Origin: Bacillus sp. N1-1
GTDB lineage: Bacteria > Bacillota > Bacilli > Bacillales > Guptibacillaceae
Direction of reading: 5' to 3'
Assembly (NCBI RefSeq): GCF_009818105.1
Contig: NZ_CP046564.1
Coordinates: 806,001 to 870,000, forward strand
Length of the DNA: 64,000 bases
Each line of letters begins with the position of its first letter. Within the stretch, counting starts at the first letter, position 1. The translations under genes and the position numbers were made by a program. Shown one piece after another: positions 54,186 through 62,563 of the stretch. The notes beneath the pieces are model-generated. The model worked only from the letters and a program-made list of their open reading frames with translations, did not search any database and was not told where the DNA came from.

Positions 54186-54764
54186 ATGATTAGAAAAGTA
54201 TGTTATATAATAGGTCTTGTTTTTGCGTTGTTTCTATTTATGAATAACGCACATCCTGTTCAAGCAGAGCAAGAAGCTAATTTAAGTGAGGTAACCTATC
54301 TCAAGTCAGAAACGAAAAAAGACGCTGCCCTTGAAGAAGCGTTTGCTAAAGAATTTGACCTGAAGAAGGGTACTGATTCCATTCGTTATTTCTATAATAA
54401 AGTAGACTTAAACTATGATCAGATACCTGAAACCTTTGTCTATTTAGTTGGTCAAATGGTTTGTGGGACAGGGGGATGCAGTGGATTATTATTAGAAGAG
54501 AAGGACGGGGATTATACGGTAAAGTCTCGTTTTTCCTTAGTAAGAACCCCGGTCATCATTCAAAATGAAACAACGAACGGATGGAGGAACATTGTGATGT
54601 ATGTAGCTGGTGGAGGAATAGAAACTGGCTATCACGAGCTAAAATTTGATGGAGTAAACTATCCTTCCAATCCTTCTGTTCAACCGATTGTGAAAGAGGA
54701 TAATATAAAAGGGATAGGGATTATAAACGATGAAATCGCTGAAGGTAATGGCATTGTTTTTTGA
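54186..54764 (+). CDS. Secreted protein with Ca-site-like and CGxGGC motifs
   Basis: A 192-residue exported protein: signal peptide to about residue 28 (cleavage after VQA) and then a mature domain. DLNYDQIPETFVYL resembles the calcium-binding loops of FG-GAP/EF-hand-like proteins, and MVCGTGGCSG gives two Cys that could form a disulfide. Similar DLNxDG-E plus CGSGGC arrangements occur in uncharacterised exported proteins. The ATG at 54186 is chosen; a GTG at 54159 would add nine residues. Divergent from the ECF operon. Confidence 0.68.
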   Translation: MIRKVCYIIGLVFALFLFMNNAHPVQAEQEANLSEVTYLKSETKKDAALEEAFAKEFDLKKGTDSIRYFYNKVDLNYDQIPETFVYLVGQMVCGTGGCSGLLLEEKDGDYTVKSRFSLVRTPVIIQNETTNGWRNIVMYVAGGGIETGYHELKFDGVNYPSNPSVQPIVKEDNIKGIGIINDEIAEGNGIVF

Positions 54765-54769
54765 AGAGA

Positions 54770-54806
54770 AGTAGAGAACAAATGAGAGAATTTGTTCTCT
54801 ACTTTT
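54770..54806. terminator. Bidirectional terminator
   Basis: Stem AGTAGAGAACAAA / TTTGTTCTCTACT with loop TGAGAGAA and T run. Confidence 0.88.
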
Positions 54807-54808
54807 TT

Positions 54809-55129
54809 CTATGTATTAAGAGGTTCAGGATGCAGCTCGTATTGCTTGTGGGCATCCTTAAGAGCAGCAGCAAGCGCGTTACCTGCTTTTCCAAGATAGC
54901 CCTCTTTTAACTGATGAAGAGGGTCTGTAATACCATCTTTTAAACTGAATCCTTTGAGTAATTGTTTAACGAACTGTTTGCTGTGTTCCGTTGCGAGTGT
55001 GCAAGATGCGTCGACGATCACGCCATACTTTTTATCAACTTCAAGGGTGAGGGTTAAGGTGTCTGAAATGTTGTTAGCGGCCATGCCAGTTGGGAGTTTA
55101 GAGTGGCCGGCGACGAAAAGGGTGTTCAT
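54809..55129 (-). CDS. DUF3870 protein
   Basis: A 106-residue protein matching the DUF3870 family, with FVAGHSKLPTGMAANN at the N-terminus and GVIVDASCTLATEHSKQFV with a conserved Cys in the middle. Its biochemical role is unknown. It lies 19 nt after dctB on the same strand, so it is probably in the same transcript; such proteins often sit near importer genes for organic acids. Confidence 0.82.
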   Translation of the reverse strand: MNTLFVAGHSKLPTGMAANNISDTLTLTLEVDKKYGVIVDASCTLATEHSKQFVKQLLKGFSLKDGITDPLHQLKEGYLGKAGNALAAALKDAHKQYELHPEPLNT

Positions 55130-55148
55130 AGGTAATACCTCCTGATGA

Positions 55149-56210
55149 TTATGGTGATGAATAGTTTTCTTGTATACGGTGGACTTCTTTCATAAGTGAT
55201 GGTGAAATCGATTTTTCAACTTGAAAATAAACCCGTGAAAAGGCCTTTTCCCATTTCTGATATTGATCATTTGTTAATGTATCAATTTGTATATCAGTTG
55301 TTCTTTTAAGTTGTCGGATATGGCTATCGTTAATCTCAATCGAATGCCTTCTAACCCAATCCGTTGTTTCGTCATTTGCCTCTGATATTGCCTTTTGGTG
55401 TGATTTAGAAAGCTTATTCCAAAACTGTTCATTAACGAGGACGGCGTAACCAAGATAAGCGTGGTTACTAATGGTCATATATTTTTGTTCTTGATAAAAC
55501 TTTTTTGAATAAATGTTTGAAACGGTATTCTCCTGGCCATCAATAAAATCCACTTCAAGATTTCGATAAGTTTTGTTAAACGATAGCTGACTCGTACTTG
55601 TATTTAAAGCATCAAATTGGGCTTTAATTGTTGGACCGGGCATTGTTCGGAAGTGAAGCTGTTCCATGTCTTCTGGTTGAAGAATAGGATGTGTATCATT
55701 TGTAAACTGTTTGAAGCCGTTATACCAGAAACCGAGCCCCTTTGCGTTCGAGTGAGAAAGATCTTTCATTAATTCTTTTCCGATTTTACCGTCATATGCT
55801 TCCTGCACGGCCTGGTAAGTTGGAAAAGCATAAGGAAGGTCAAGTACTTGCCAATTAGGGAAATGAGTTGATAGCTTCGCAGTAGCGGGCGCAATCATTT
55901 CAACTTTCCCATTCGTTAAAGCTTCCCATTCGTTTTGATCCTGATAGATTTCTCCATTTGAGTATATTTCAACATGCACGTCATGATTTGTTTTGGTTTC
56001 AACGGCCTCTGCGAAGTAACGAGCTGCCATGCCTTTCGGGGTATTTTCCGCAGCAACATGGCTAAAGCGAATAATGACCTGGTCACTAATTCCATCTTGT
56101 TCGTCATCATGTACAATTGGTGATGTACTACCTGAAAGGTTATAACCTGAAAAGATAGCTGTGAGAATTCCTAAAAGTATGAACGCTGCAATCACTGCTA
56201 TTGATTTCAT
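55149..56210 (-). CDS. dctB: TRAP-type C4-dicarboxylate-binding protein DctB (co-sensor type)
   Basis: A 353-residue DctP-family solute receptor with an N-terminal membrane anchor and no lipobox Cys. Family features include FSHVAAENTPKGMAARYFAEAV, FRTMPGPTIKAQFDALNT (the conserved carboxylate-binding Arg) and DFIDGQENTVSNIYSKKFYQ. No DctQ/DctM permease genes of its type are near. In B. subtilis, DctB is a stand-alone binding protein that assists the sensor kinase DctS. Here it is divergent from a DctS-DctR pair, so the same role is inferred. The ATG follows AGGAGAGTCT. Confidence 0.88.
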   Translation of the reverse strand: MKSIAVIAAFILLGILTAIFSGYNLSGSTSPIVHDDEQDGISDQVIIRFSHVAAENTPKGMAARYFAEAVETKTNHDVHVEIYSNGEIYQDQNEWEALTNGKVEMIAPATAKLSTHFPNWQVLDLPYAFPTYQAVQEAYDGKIGKELMKDLSHSNAKGLGFWYNGFKQFTNDTHPILQPEDMEQLHFRTMPGPTIKAQFDALNTSTSQLSFNKTYRNLEVDFIDGQENTVSNIYSKKFYQEQKYMTISNHAYLGYAVLVNEQFWNKLSKSHQKAISEANDETTDWVRRHSIEINDSHIRQLKRTTDIQIDTLTNDQYQKWEKAFSRVYFQVEKSISPSLMKEVHRIQENYSSP

Positions 56211-56224
56211 AGACTCTCCTATTT

Positions 56225-56238
56225 CGTAAGCGTTTCCA
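56225..56238 (-). promoter_or_regulatory. CcpA cre site upstream of dctB
   Basis: On the plus strand CGTAAGCGTTTCCA matches the cre consensus with one mismatch at the first base. It sits 15 bp before the dctB start codon, in a position to block dctB transcription. Confidence 0.65.
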
Positions 56239-56370
56239 ATAGTTTATCATAGATCATAACGTGTTAAAGCAAACATTTTACATTTCTGATACGATCAGAA
56301 TGGCGGATACATGAAATGAGATACATAGGATTGAATTATTTATTCTTAATGGTGGAAGGACGTAACGCCA

Positions 56371-57993
56371 ATGACAAGAAGAGTCCCAATTAAAATGAAA
56401 ATAATGATTTTTTCATTTGGTGTGGTTTTTTTTTCAATCACGATTGCAGGTATCATCGCTTCTGGAAAAATATATGAGGAAAATGAGCGGGAACTGGGTG
56501 AGAGAGGGTTAATCACGGGACGCATCGTGGCAAATTTACCTAAGGTTCAACAGTCATTAATGGAAAGTGAAGGCTGGATTCAAATAAACCCTATCGTGAA
56601 TCGCATTAGTACAATTAATGGAGCAGACTATATAGTTGTGCTTGATACAAACCGTATTCGATATTCCCATCCCGTTAAAGAAAAGCTTGGTACCGTATCA
56701 GCAGGGAAAGATGAAGGGGCTGCATTTGCAGAACATAGTTATGTGTCAAAAGCGAAGGGAGAAATGGGAATAGCTATACGATCTTTCGTGCCTATTATGA
56801 ACCAACAACACGAACAGATTGGCGTGGTCATTGTAGGAAATATGCTCCCTGGCATTACAAGTGTTCTTCTCAGTATTAAATCAGAACTGCTTCTCATTGT
56901 ACTACTTGCACTGGGTTTTGGAATGGTAGGTTCATGGCTACTTGCAAAGCAAATTAAAAAAGAAACATTTCAGCTTGAGCCATATGAAATCTCAAGGTTG
57001 TTAGTAGAGAGGACAGCCACATTTCAAGCAATGAATGAAGGTGTCATTGCGATCGATCTGCATGGAGAGGTTATCATCTTTAATGAGAAGGCTAAGGCTA
57101 TACTTGATATTGTAGAAGACGTAGTAGGAAAACAACTAAATGAAGTGTTTATTGGCCCTAAATTGATTAGAGTCTTGAAAGAAGACCGTGCGTTTGAACG
57201 TGAAGAAATGACATTCGGAAATATAGTACTTATGATTAGTAAGGTTCCAGTTTCAATCGGAGAAGAAACTGTTGGGGCTTTAGCTGTTTTCCAAGATCGA
57301 ACTGAGGTATCTCTAATGGCAGAAGAACTAACAGGGGTAAAAAATTTTGTTGATGCCCTCAGAGTGCAAAATCATGAATCGATGAATCGACTACATACAA
57401 TTGCTGGGCTTATTCAGCTAGATCAGAAAGAAAAAGCGTTGGATTATGTTTTTGAGGTTTCTCAAAAAGATGAAGAACTGTCTTCATTTCTAAGTAAGAA
57501 CATTAAGGATTATCGTATTTCCGGATTGCTAATAAGTAAAGTGAAGAGAGCGCAGGAATTAAATATTGCACTCTTAATTAATCAACATAGCAAATTGGAA
57601 ACACTTCCTTTCTTTTTAGATAGTCATGACATTGTTCTAATTATGGGGAATTTAATCGAAAATGCCTTTTATTCCTTTGAAAACTTTGATCGTACAGAAA
57701 AAATGATTGAGATCAATATCATACAAGATGATCATTCAATTGATATCACGGTTGAAGACAATGGGTGCGGTATTCCAGAAGAGTTCACTGCTGAAATATT
57801 GACTAAAGGGTTTACTACGAAAGGTGAAAACGGAAGTGGCCTAGGGTTGTATCTTGTGAAACGAACAGTTGATAAGGGCAATGGAGATATTAATATCATT
57901 TCTCATGAGGGTGAAGGAACGAGTATCGAACTATTCTTTCCAATGAGTAACAAAGGGGATGAGAGTTTTGAAGATAGACGTTTTATTAATTGA
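56371..57993 (+). CDS. dctS: DcuS/CitA-family sensor histidine kinase (DctS type)
   Basis: A 540-residue membrane sensor kinase. Two hydrophobic helices (about 9-28 and 170-192) flank an extracellular sCache-type domain (GADYIVVLDTNRIRYSHP carries the ligand-binding Arg/His pattern). A PAS domain follows (about 215-315) and then a SpoB-type phosphorylation domain with His335 in NHESMNRLH. The HATPase has N box GNLIENAFYSF, G1 DNGCGIPEE and G2 GSGLGLYLVKR. It would sense C4-dicarboxylates or related acids. It overlaps the regulator gene. Confidence 0.9.
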   Translation: MTRRVPIKMKIMIFSFGVVFFSITIAGIIASGKIYEENERELGERGLITGRIVANLPKVQQSLMESEGWIQINPIVNRISTINGADYIVVLDTNRIRYSHPVKEKLGTVSAGKDEGAAFAEHSYVSKAKGEMGIAIRSFVPIMNQQHEQIGVVIVGNMLPGITSVLLSIKSELLLIVLLALGFGMVGSWLLAKQIKKETFQLEPYEISRLLVERTATFQAMNEGVIAIDLHGEVIIFNEKAKAILDIVEDVVGKQLNEVFIGPKLIRVLKEDRAFEREEMTFGNIVLMISKVPVSIGEETVGALAVFQDRTEVSLMAEELTGVKNFVDALRVQNHESMNRLHTIAGLIQLDQKEKALDYVFEVSQKDEELSSFLSKNIKDYRISGLLISKVKRAQELNIALLINQHSKLETLPFFLDSHDIVLIMGNLIENAFYSFENFDRTEKMIEINIIQDDHSIDITVEDNGCGIPEEFTAEILTKGFTTKGENGSGLGLYLVKRTVDKGNGDINIISHEGEGTSIELFFPMSNKGDESFEDRRFIN

Positions 57994-58669
57994 AGATGAC
58001 CCGATGGTACAAGAAGTGAATCGACAATTTATCGAAAGAGTTGATGGTTTTCATGTGATTGGAATTGCTGGAACTGGAGAAGAAGGCATTGAACTTGCAA
58101 AGATGCTAAAGCCTGAACTTATTATACTTGATGTCTATATGCCAGGGGCAAGTGGCTTAGAAACATTGAAATTAATCAGACAGAAAGATATCAATGTTGA
58201 GGTTATCGTAATTACGGCAGCAAATGATCGTGAAACCATTAGAACTATGTTGCATCATGGTGCTAGAGATTATATTATTAAGCCTTTTAAATTTGATAGG
58301 CTGAATCAAGCCTTGCAGGAATTCCTCCACTATAAAGCGAGGTTAAGTGGAGAAGGAAAGCTTTCTCAGGAAGAGCTTGATCGGCACTTCTCTCATGTAC
58401 AAGATGAAACGAACCATTCTATAACCACTCAAGAAATACCTAAAGGGTTAAATCACCAGACAATGAAACAAATCATTCTCTATATCGACAAGCAAGCCAA
58501 GCCCCTCTCAGCTGAAGAAGCAGCTGATGGCATCGGCATAGCTAGAGTGACAGCAAGAAGGTACTTAGACTATCTTCAAAAGTCAGGAAAAGTACAATTG
58601 GACATACAATATGGAGGCGTTGGCAGACCGCTTAATCGCTATTCTCTTTTAAAGAGTTCTTCGAGTTAA
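57959..58669 (+). CDS. dctR: CitB/DctR-family response regulator
   Basis: A 236-residue regulator with an N-terminal receiver (LLIEDDPMVQEVNRQF, phosphoacceptor Asp58 in IILDVYMP, Lys in IIKPFKFD) and a C-terminal DNA-binding domain (ADGIGIARVTARRYLDYLQKSGKV). It is the partner of the DctS-type kinase, overlapping it by 35 nt. The ATG at 57959 touches AAAGGGG; a TTG at 57968 has better spacing and may be the true start. The nearest downstream target is the TAXI TRAP operon. Confidence 0.9.
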   Translation: MRVLKIDVLLIEDDPMVQEVNRQFIERVDGFHVIGIAGTGEEGIELAKMLKPELIILDVYMPGASGLETLKLIRQKDINVEVIVITAANDRETIRTMLHHGARDYIIKPFKFDRLNQALQEFLHYKARLSGEGKLSQEELDRHFSHVQDETNHSITTQEIPKGLNHQTMKQIILYIDKQAKPLSAEEAADGIGIARVTARRYLDYLQKSGKVQLDIQYGGVGRPLNRYSLLKSSSS

Positions 58670-58688
58670 TGGAAGAGCTCTTTTTTTA
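58652..58688 (+). terminator. Terminator of dctSR
   Basis: Stem AAAGAG..TTCTTC / GGAAGA..CTCTTT with an 8-nt loop and TTTTTTT. It overlaps the last codons of dctR. Confidence 0.75.
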
Positions 58689-58715
58689 TGTTTAGAAACT
58701 ATTGAAGTCAGTGAA

Positions 58716-58765
58716 GTCTAGCTCCAGTGCTAGTCGGGACTAACCGAGCGCTTGCGCTTTTCTTA
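58716..58765. repeat. Degenerate Bacillaceae intergenic repeat
   Basis: GTCTAGCTCCAGTGCTAG, then TCGGGACTAACC and GCGCTTGCGCTTTTCTTA resemble an intergenic repeat found scattered in many Bacillus and relatives (starting GTCTAGCTCCAGCGCC and ending GGCGCTTGCGCTTTTC). It contains the palindrome AGCGCTTGCGCT. Only a short remnant is present; I recognise it from memory, not from a search. Confidence 0.55.
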
Positions 58766-58817
58766 TGACCAAAAAGACCAAAACGTCCAATATGTTCTAA
58801 ATATTCAAAAATATAAG

Positions 58818-58831
58818 TGTAAGCGTTAACA
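58818..58831 (+). promoter_or_regulatory. CcpA cre site upstream of the TAXI TRAP operon
   Basis: TGTAAGCGTTAACA matches the consensus TGWAARCGYTWNCW at every position. It lies 36 bp before the start of the TAXI binding-protein gene. Confidence 0.78.
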
Positions 58832-58866
58832 TGAACGTAGCAAACAATGAAGCGGAGGAATGTAAA

Positions 58867-59865
58867 TTGAAAACAAAGATGCTCGCAACCTTATTGCTTG
58901 CACTTGCCATGATCATTTCAGCATGTGGTGGTGGAAATTCAGCAGGCGGGAATAGTGGTGAAGAATCTTCAGGCTCATCTCAATCCCTTGTTTTTGGGAC
59001 TGGAGGAACATCAGGCTCGTATTATCCCATCGGTGGAGCGCTTAAACCGATTTTAGAACAAAGTGATTTAGTAGGAAACATTACTGTAGAATCGACCGGA
59101 GCTTCTGTAGCAAATATCCAGAACATCCAGGATGGTCTAAACCAGATGGCTGTTGTTATGAGTGATGTAGCTTATGATGCGGTTGAAGGGAAAGGTCAAT
59201 TTGAAGGCAAGAAAGTTGATATTAAAGCGCTAGCAGGGATGTATCCTAATGTGGTGCAAATTGTTGCAACGAAGGATAGTGGAATCAAAACAGTGGAAGA
59301 TCTAAAAGGGAAAAAAGTTGGGGTAGGAAAAGTAGGATCTGGTGTTGAGCAGAGTGCACAGAAAGTACTTGAAGCAGTCGACTATACTTATGATGATCTT
59401 TCAAAAGTAACTCATACTGGTTATGCAGATAGTGTTCAAGAAATGAAAAATGGCAACCTGGATGCAGCGTTCTTTACATCTGGAGTTCCAAATAGCAACA
59501 TTACGGACTTGATGCAGCAGAATGAAATCACTTTTGTTGAAATTAAAGGAGAAACAGCAGACGCACTGAAGGAAAAGTATCCATTCTATAAAGATTACAA
59601 AATACCGGCTGGCGATGAAGCGAAGTATAATCTTGAAAATGAGATTGTAACTGTGGGTATTCAAAATATGATTATTGTGTCCCCTGATTTAGATGAGGAG
59701 TTAGTAAAGGATATGACCAAACGTTATTATGAATATCTTGGATCTGATGAAGTAGCTGTTGGTGTCTTAAAACAGCTTGATCGAGATGAGATTGCAAAAG
59801 ATCTTATTACACCTCTCCATCCAGGAGCAATGGCATTCTATGAGGAACAAGGAATACTTGAATAG
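58867..59865 (+). CDS. TAXI-family TRAP transporter solute-binding lipoprotein
   Basis: A 332-residue TAXI (TRAP-associated extracytoplasmic immunogenic) binding protein. Lipobox ISAC with lipidated Cys20, a Gly/Ser-rich linker, and then GTGGTSGSYYPIGGALKPIL, GVGKVGSGVEQSA and the C-terminal TPLHPGAMAFYEEQGIL, all family markers. It captures an organic anion for the fused permease two genes on. The TTG start is 8 nt after GGAGG; an in-frame ATG at 58831 overlaps the cre box and was rejected. Confidence 0.92.
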   Translation: MKTKMLATLLLALAMIISACGGGNSAGGNSGEESSGSSQSLVFGTGGTSGSYYPIGGALKPILEQSDLVGNITVESTGASVANIQNIQDGLNQMAVVMSDVAYDAVEGKGQFEGKKVDIKALAGMYPNVVQIVATKDSGIKTVEDLKGKKVGVGKVGSGVEQSAQKVLEAVDYTYDDLSKVTHTGYADSVQEMKNGNLDAAFFTSGVPNSNITDLMQQNEITFVEIKGETADALKEKYPFYKDYKIPAGDEAKYNLENEIVTVGIQNMIIVSPDLDEELVKDMTKRYYEYLGSDEVAVGVLKQLDRDEIAKDLITPLHPGAMAFYEEQGILE

Positions 59866-60364
59866 TGAAAAGCGAGGGCATCGATCCGGTGCTCTCGTTT
59901 TTAGAAGTACAGTTCTTATTTTCACTTTGTTATGTATAGGGGTGCTTCTTATTCCTTTTCAGGTTCTTACAATAGATGGAGAAGGTGGGGAAAAGAGCGC
60001 TTATTTAGGGGCATCAGATTTTAGCTTGAAATGGAAACATTCTGTTGAAAAGGAGGAGTGGGAGGAGTTTTTTGTCCTCCAAGATACTGGAATCCTTCTA
60101 ACTGATACCCGATTTAAGACATTTGGAGCTGGTGTTCCAAGTGATGCTGGCTCAGATACTTTTATTAAAGATGGCTGGGTTTACATGACAGGTATTCATC
60201 GCTCAATTGGAAAAAGTCTTTTTTTTCGGACAGGAAAGACGACGGAACACCGTATAACGGTAGATGGACAAAGCGTCAAGCTTAAGGCAAACAGTTCTTA
60301 TCATGTAACTGTTAATCATCTTAATCTATTTCAAGCTTTGCTATTAAAAATACGAGTTATGTGA
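59840..60364 (+). CDS. DUF1850 protein, TRAP operon accessory
   Basis: A 174-residue DUF1850 protein with one N-terminal membrane helix (STVLIFTLLCIGVLLIPFQV) and a short extracellular beta-rich domain (FSLKWKHSVEKEEWEEFF, TDTRFKTFGAGVPS). Proteins of this family typically sit between the TAXI binding protein and permease genes, as here. The ATG at 59840 overlaps the previous gene by 26 nt; a TTG at 59858 after AAGGAATAC is an alternative. The role in transport is not established. Confidence 0.8.
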   Translation: MRNKEYLNSEKRGHRSGALVFRSTVLIFTLLCIGVLLIPFQVLTIDGEGGEKSAYLGASDFSLKWKHSVEKEEWEEFFVLQDTGILLTDTRFKTFGAGVPSDAGSDTFIKDGWVYMTGIHRSIGKSLFFRTGKTTEHRITVDGQSVKLKANSSYHVTVNHLNLFQALLLKIRVM

Positions 60365-60374
60365 GGTGAAGATT

Positions 60375-62531
60375 GTGACAGAGGAAAAAAAGAAAGATGC
60401 AGCTGAATATGATCGTGAAAGTAGTGTGAGAACGATCCATCATTCTAAAATGAAAATGGTCGTTACGGTTTTAGCAGCAGGACTTGCCTTATTTCATTTA
60501 TATACTTCTTACGCAGGTTCACTGGTGGATATTCAACAGCGTAGCATTCATTTATACACGTTGATGGCACTTGGATTTTTAATCTATCCTTTTATAAAAA
60601 AGAACGCAAGCAAATCAATACCAATCTACGACTATATCTTGTTTGTACTATCTCTATTTGTCGGCGTTTATATGCTTTTTACAGCAGAACGAATTATTCA
60701 ATCAGGTGGTCAAATTAATTCTATTGATTTTATTGTTGGCATTGTGATTGTTATATTATTATTTGACGTTACTAGGAGAATTACTGGGTGGGGACTCACT
60801 TTATTAGGAGCTGCATTTCTAATTTACGGTTTTTATGTAAAGTTGTCGATTTATCCTCAGTTAACTGAACAGGTCGTTTTCAGTGTTTCTAAACAAATCA
60901 TTTCTCAGCTAGTATTCATTACAGAGGGCATCCTTGGAACAGCGATAGGAGTATCAGCAAGTTATATTATCTTATTTATTTTGTTCGGAGCTTTCTTAAG
61001 TAGATCTGGAATGGGACAGCTCTTTAATGATCTTGCACTTGCGGTTGCTGGTCATACAAAAGGTGGGCCAGCGAAAGTTGCGGTTATAGCGAGCGGTTTT
61101 CTTGGATCTATTAACGGATCGGCTATAGCGAATGTCGTCACGACAGGAGCTTTTACAATTCCTTTAATGAAGAAGATTGGATACCACCGAAACTTCGCTG
61201 GTGCTGTGGAATCAGCGGCAAGTGTAGGTGGACAGATCTTACCACCGATTATGGGCGCTGCGGCGTTTATTATGGCAGAGAATCTTAATGTACCTTATAC
61301 CAAGATCATTCTTGCGGGCATTATTCCAGCGGTTTTGTTTTATATTGGTATTCTCTTACAAGTTCACTTCAGGGCAGCCAAACGAGGATTGAAGGGATTA
61401 CCTAAGAGCGAGCTCCCGACTGTAAAAGAAGTACTGATTGAACGAGGACATCTCATTATTCCTATGCTTTTTCTACTTTACCTGCTATTCTCAGGAAAAA
61501 CGCCATTCTTTGCAGCTTTCTGGGCGATCATTGCAACGGTCATTATTTCTGCCACCAGAAAAATGCTTCCTGTCATCATGCTGTTAGGATTATTTTTAGT
61601 CTTTCAACCACAGGTAACAGCTTTACTTTCAGGAGAAGCACTTCCTAACATAAGGGGTGACTGGTGGGAATTAATGATTATTATTGTATTGCCGTTTGCT
61701 ATCAATCTGTGGAGAAGATTCCTTAAGCTAGAGGCCGAAGAAATTGGTATCATGGATAGTATTCAAGCGCTTGAAGAAGGAACGAAAACGACAATCCCTG
61801 TTGCTATTGCATGTGGTGCGGTCGGTATTGTCGTTGGTGTAGCATCGCTAACAGGAGTTGCCCTTGAAATCGCGAATAGTATCGTAAGTATTGGCTCAAT
61901 GGTAAACAGCCCATTGATTCAATTAATCATTACACTTATTCTGGCGATGATCACGTCTATCATACTTGGTATGGGTCTTCCGAGTATTCCCACTTATATT
62001 ATTACTAGTACGATGGCTGCCCCTATTTTGCTACAGCTTCCATTGTTTCGAGAGCTTGCGGGATCTCAGGAAACGGCGATTTTTGTAGCGCACATGTTTG
62101 TGTTTTACTTCGGGATCTTTGCTAATATCACTCCTCCTGTTGCCCTGGCGGCATTTGCGGGAGCGGGGATTAGTGGTGGAGATCCGAACAAAACGGGTTT
62201 CCAGGCTATGAAGTTAGCAATAGCGGGGTTTATTGTACCGTTTATGTTTGTCTTTTCCCACGAAATGCTCATGATAGATGCGACGGTAATGAATATCCTG
62301 TTAATAGCCGTTACATCTCTAATAGGTGTCTTTCTATTATCGATTACTGCTGAAGGTTATTTTCTTACGCACTTACCAGCTTCATTGAGGGTTATCACTG
62401 GGATAGGTGCACTTCTATTGATATATCCTGGTATGTTTACGGATATTATCGGCGGTTTGATTTTTATAGCTATACTAGCGAAGAATCTATTATCAAAAAG
62501 ACACTCTACCGAAAACACAATATCAACTTAG
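60375..62531 (+). CDS. TAXI TRAP transporter fused permease (4TM/12TM)
   Basis: A 718-residue permease in which the small DctQ-like and large DctM-like subunits are joined, as is normal for TAXI systems. Many hydrophobic helices are visible; conserved parts are GHTKGGPAKVAVIASGFLGSINGSAIANV, in pieces, ESAASVGGQILPPIMGAAAFIMAE, and MGLPSIPTYIITS. It imports organic acids with Na+ or H+. The GTG at 60375 follows GAGGTG; a GTG at 60366 overlaps that site. Confidence 0.93.
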   Translation: MTEEKKKDAAEYDRESSVRTIHHSKMKMVVTVLAAGLALFHLYTSYAGSLVDIQQRSIHLYTLMALGFLIYPFIKKNASKSIPIYDYILFVLSLFVGVYMLFTAERIIQSGGQINSIDFIVGIVIVILLFDVTRRITGWGLTLLGAAFLIYGFYVKLSIYPQLTEQVVFSVSKQIISQLVFITEGILGTAIGVSASYIILFILFGAFLSRSGMGQLFNDLALAVAGHTKGGPAKVAVIASGFLGSINGSAIANVVTTGAFTIPLMKKIGYHRNFAGAVESAASVGGQILPPIMGAAAFIMAENLNVPYTKIILAGIIPAVLFYIGILLQVHFRAAKRGLKGLPKSELPTVKEVLIERGHLIIPMLFLLYLLFSGKTPFFAAFWAIIATVIISATRKMLPVIMLLGLFLVFQPQVTALLSGEALPNIRGDWWELMIIIVLPFAINLWRRFLKLEAEEIGIMDSIQALEEGTKTTIPVAIACGAVGIVVGVASLTGVALEIANSIVSIGSMVNSPLIQLIITLILAMITSIILGMGLPSIPTYIITSTMAAPILLQLPLFRELAGSQETAIFVAHMFVFYFGIFANITPPVALAAFAGAGISGGDPNKTGFQAMKLAIAGFIVPFMFVFSHEMLMIDATVMNILLIAVTSLIGVFLLSITAEGYFLTHLPASLRVITGIGALLLIYPGMFTDIIGGLIFIAILAKNLLSKRHSTENTIST

Positions 62532-62563
62532 ATTTCATTTTATTAATGGAAGGGAAAGTGAAT

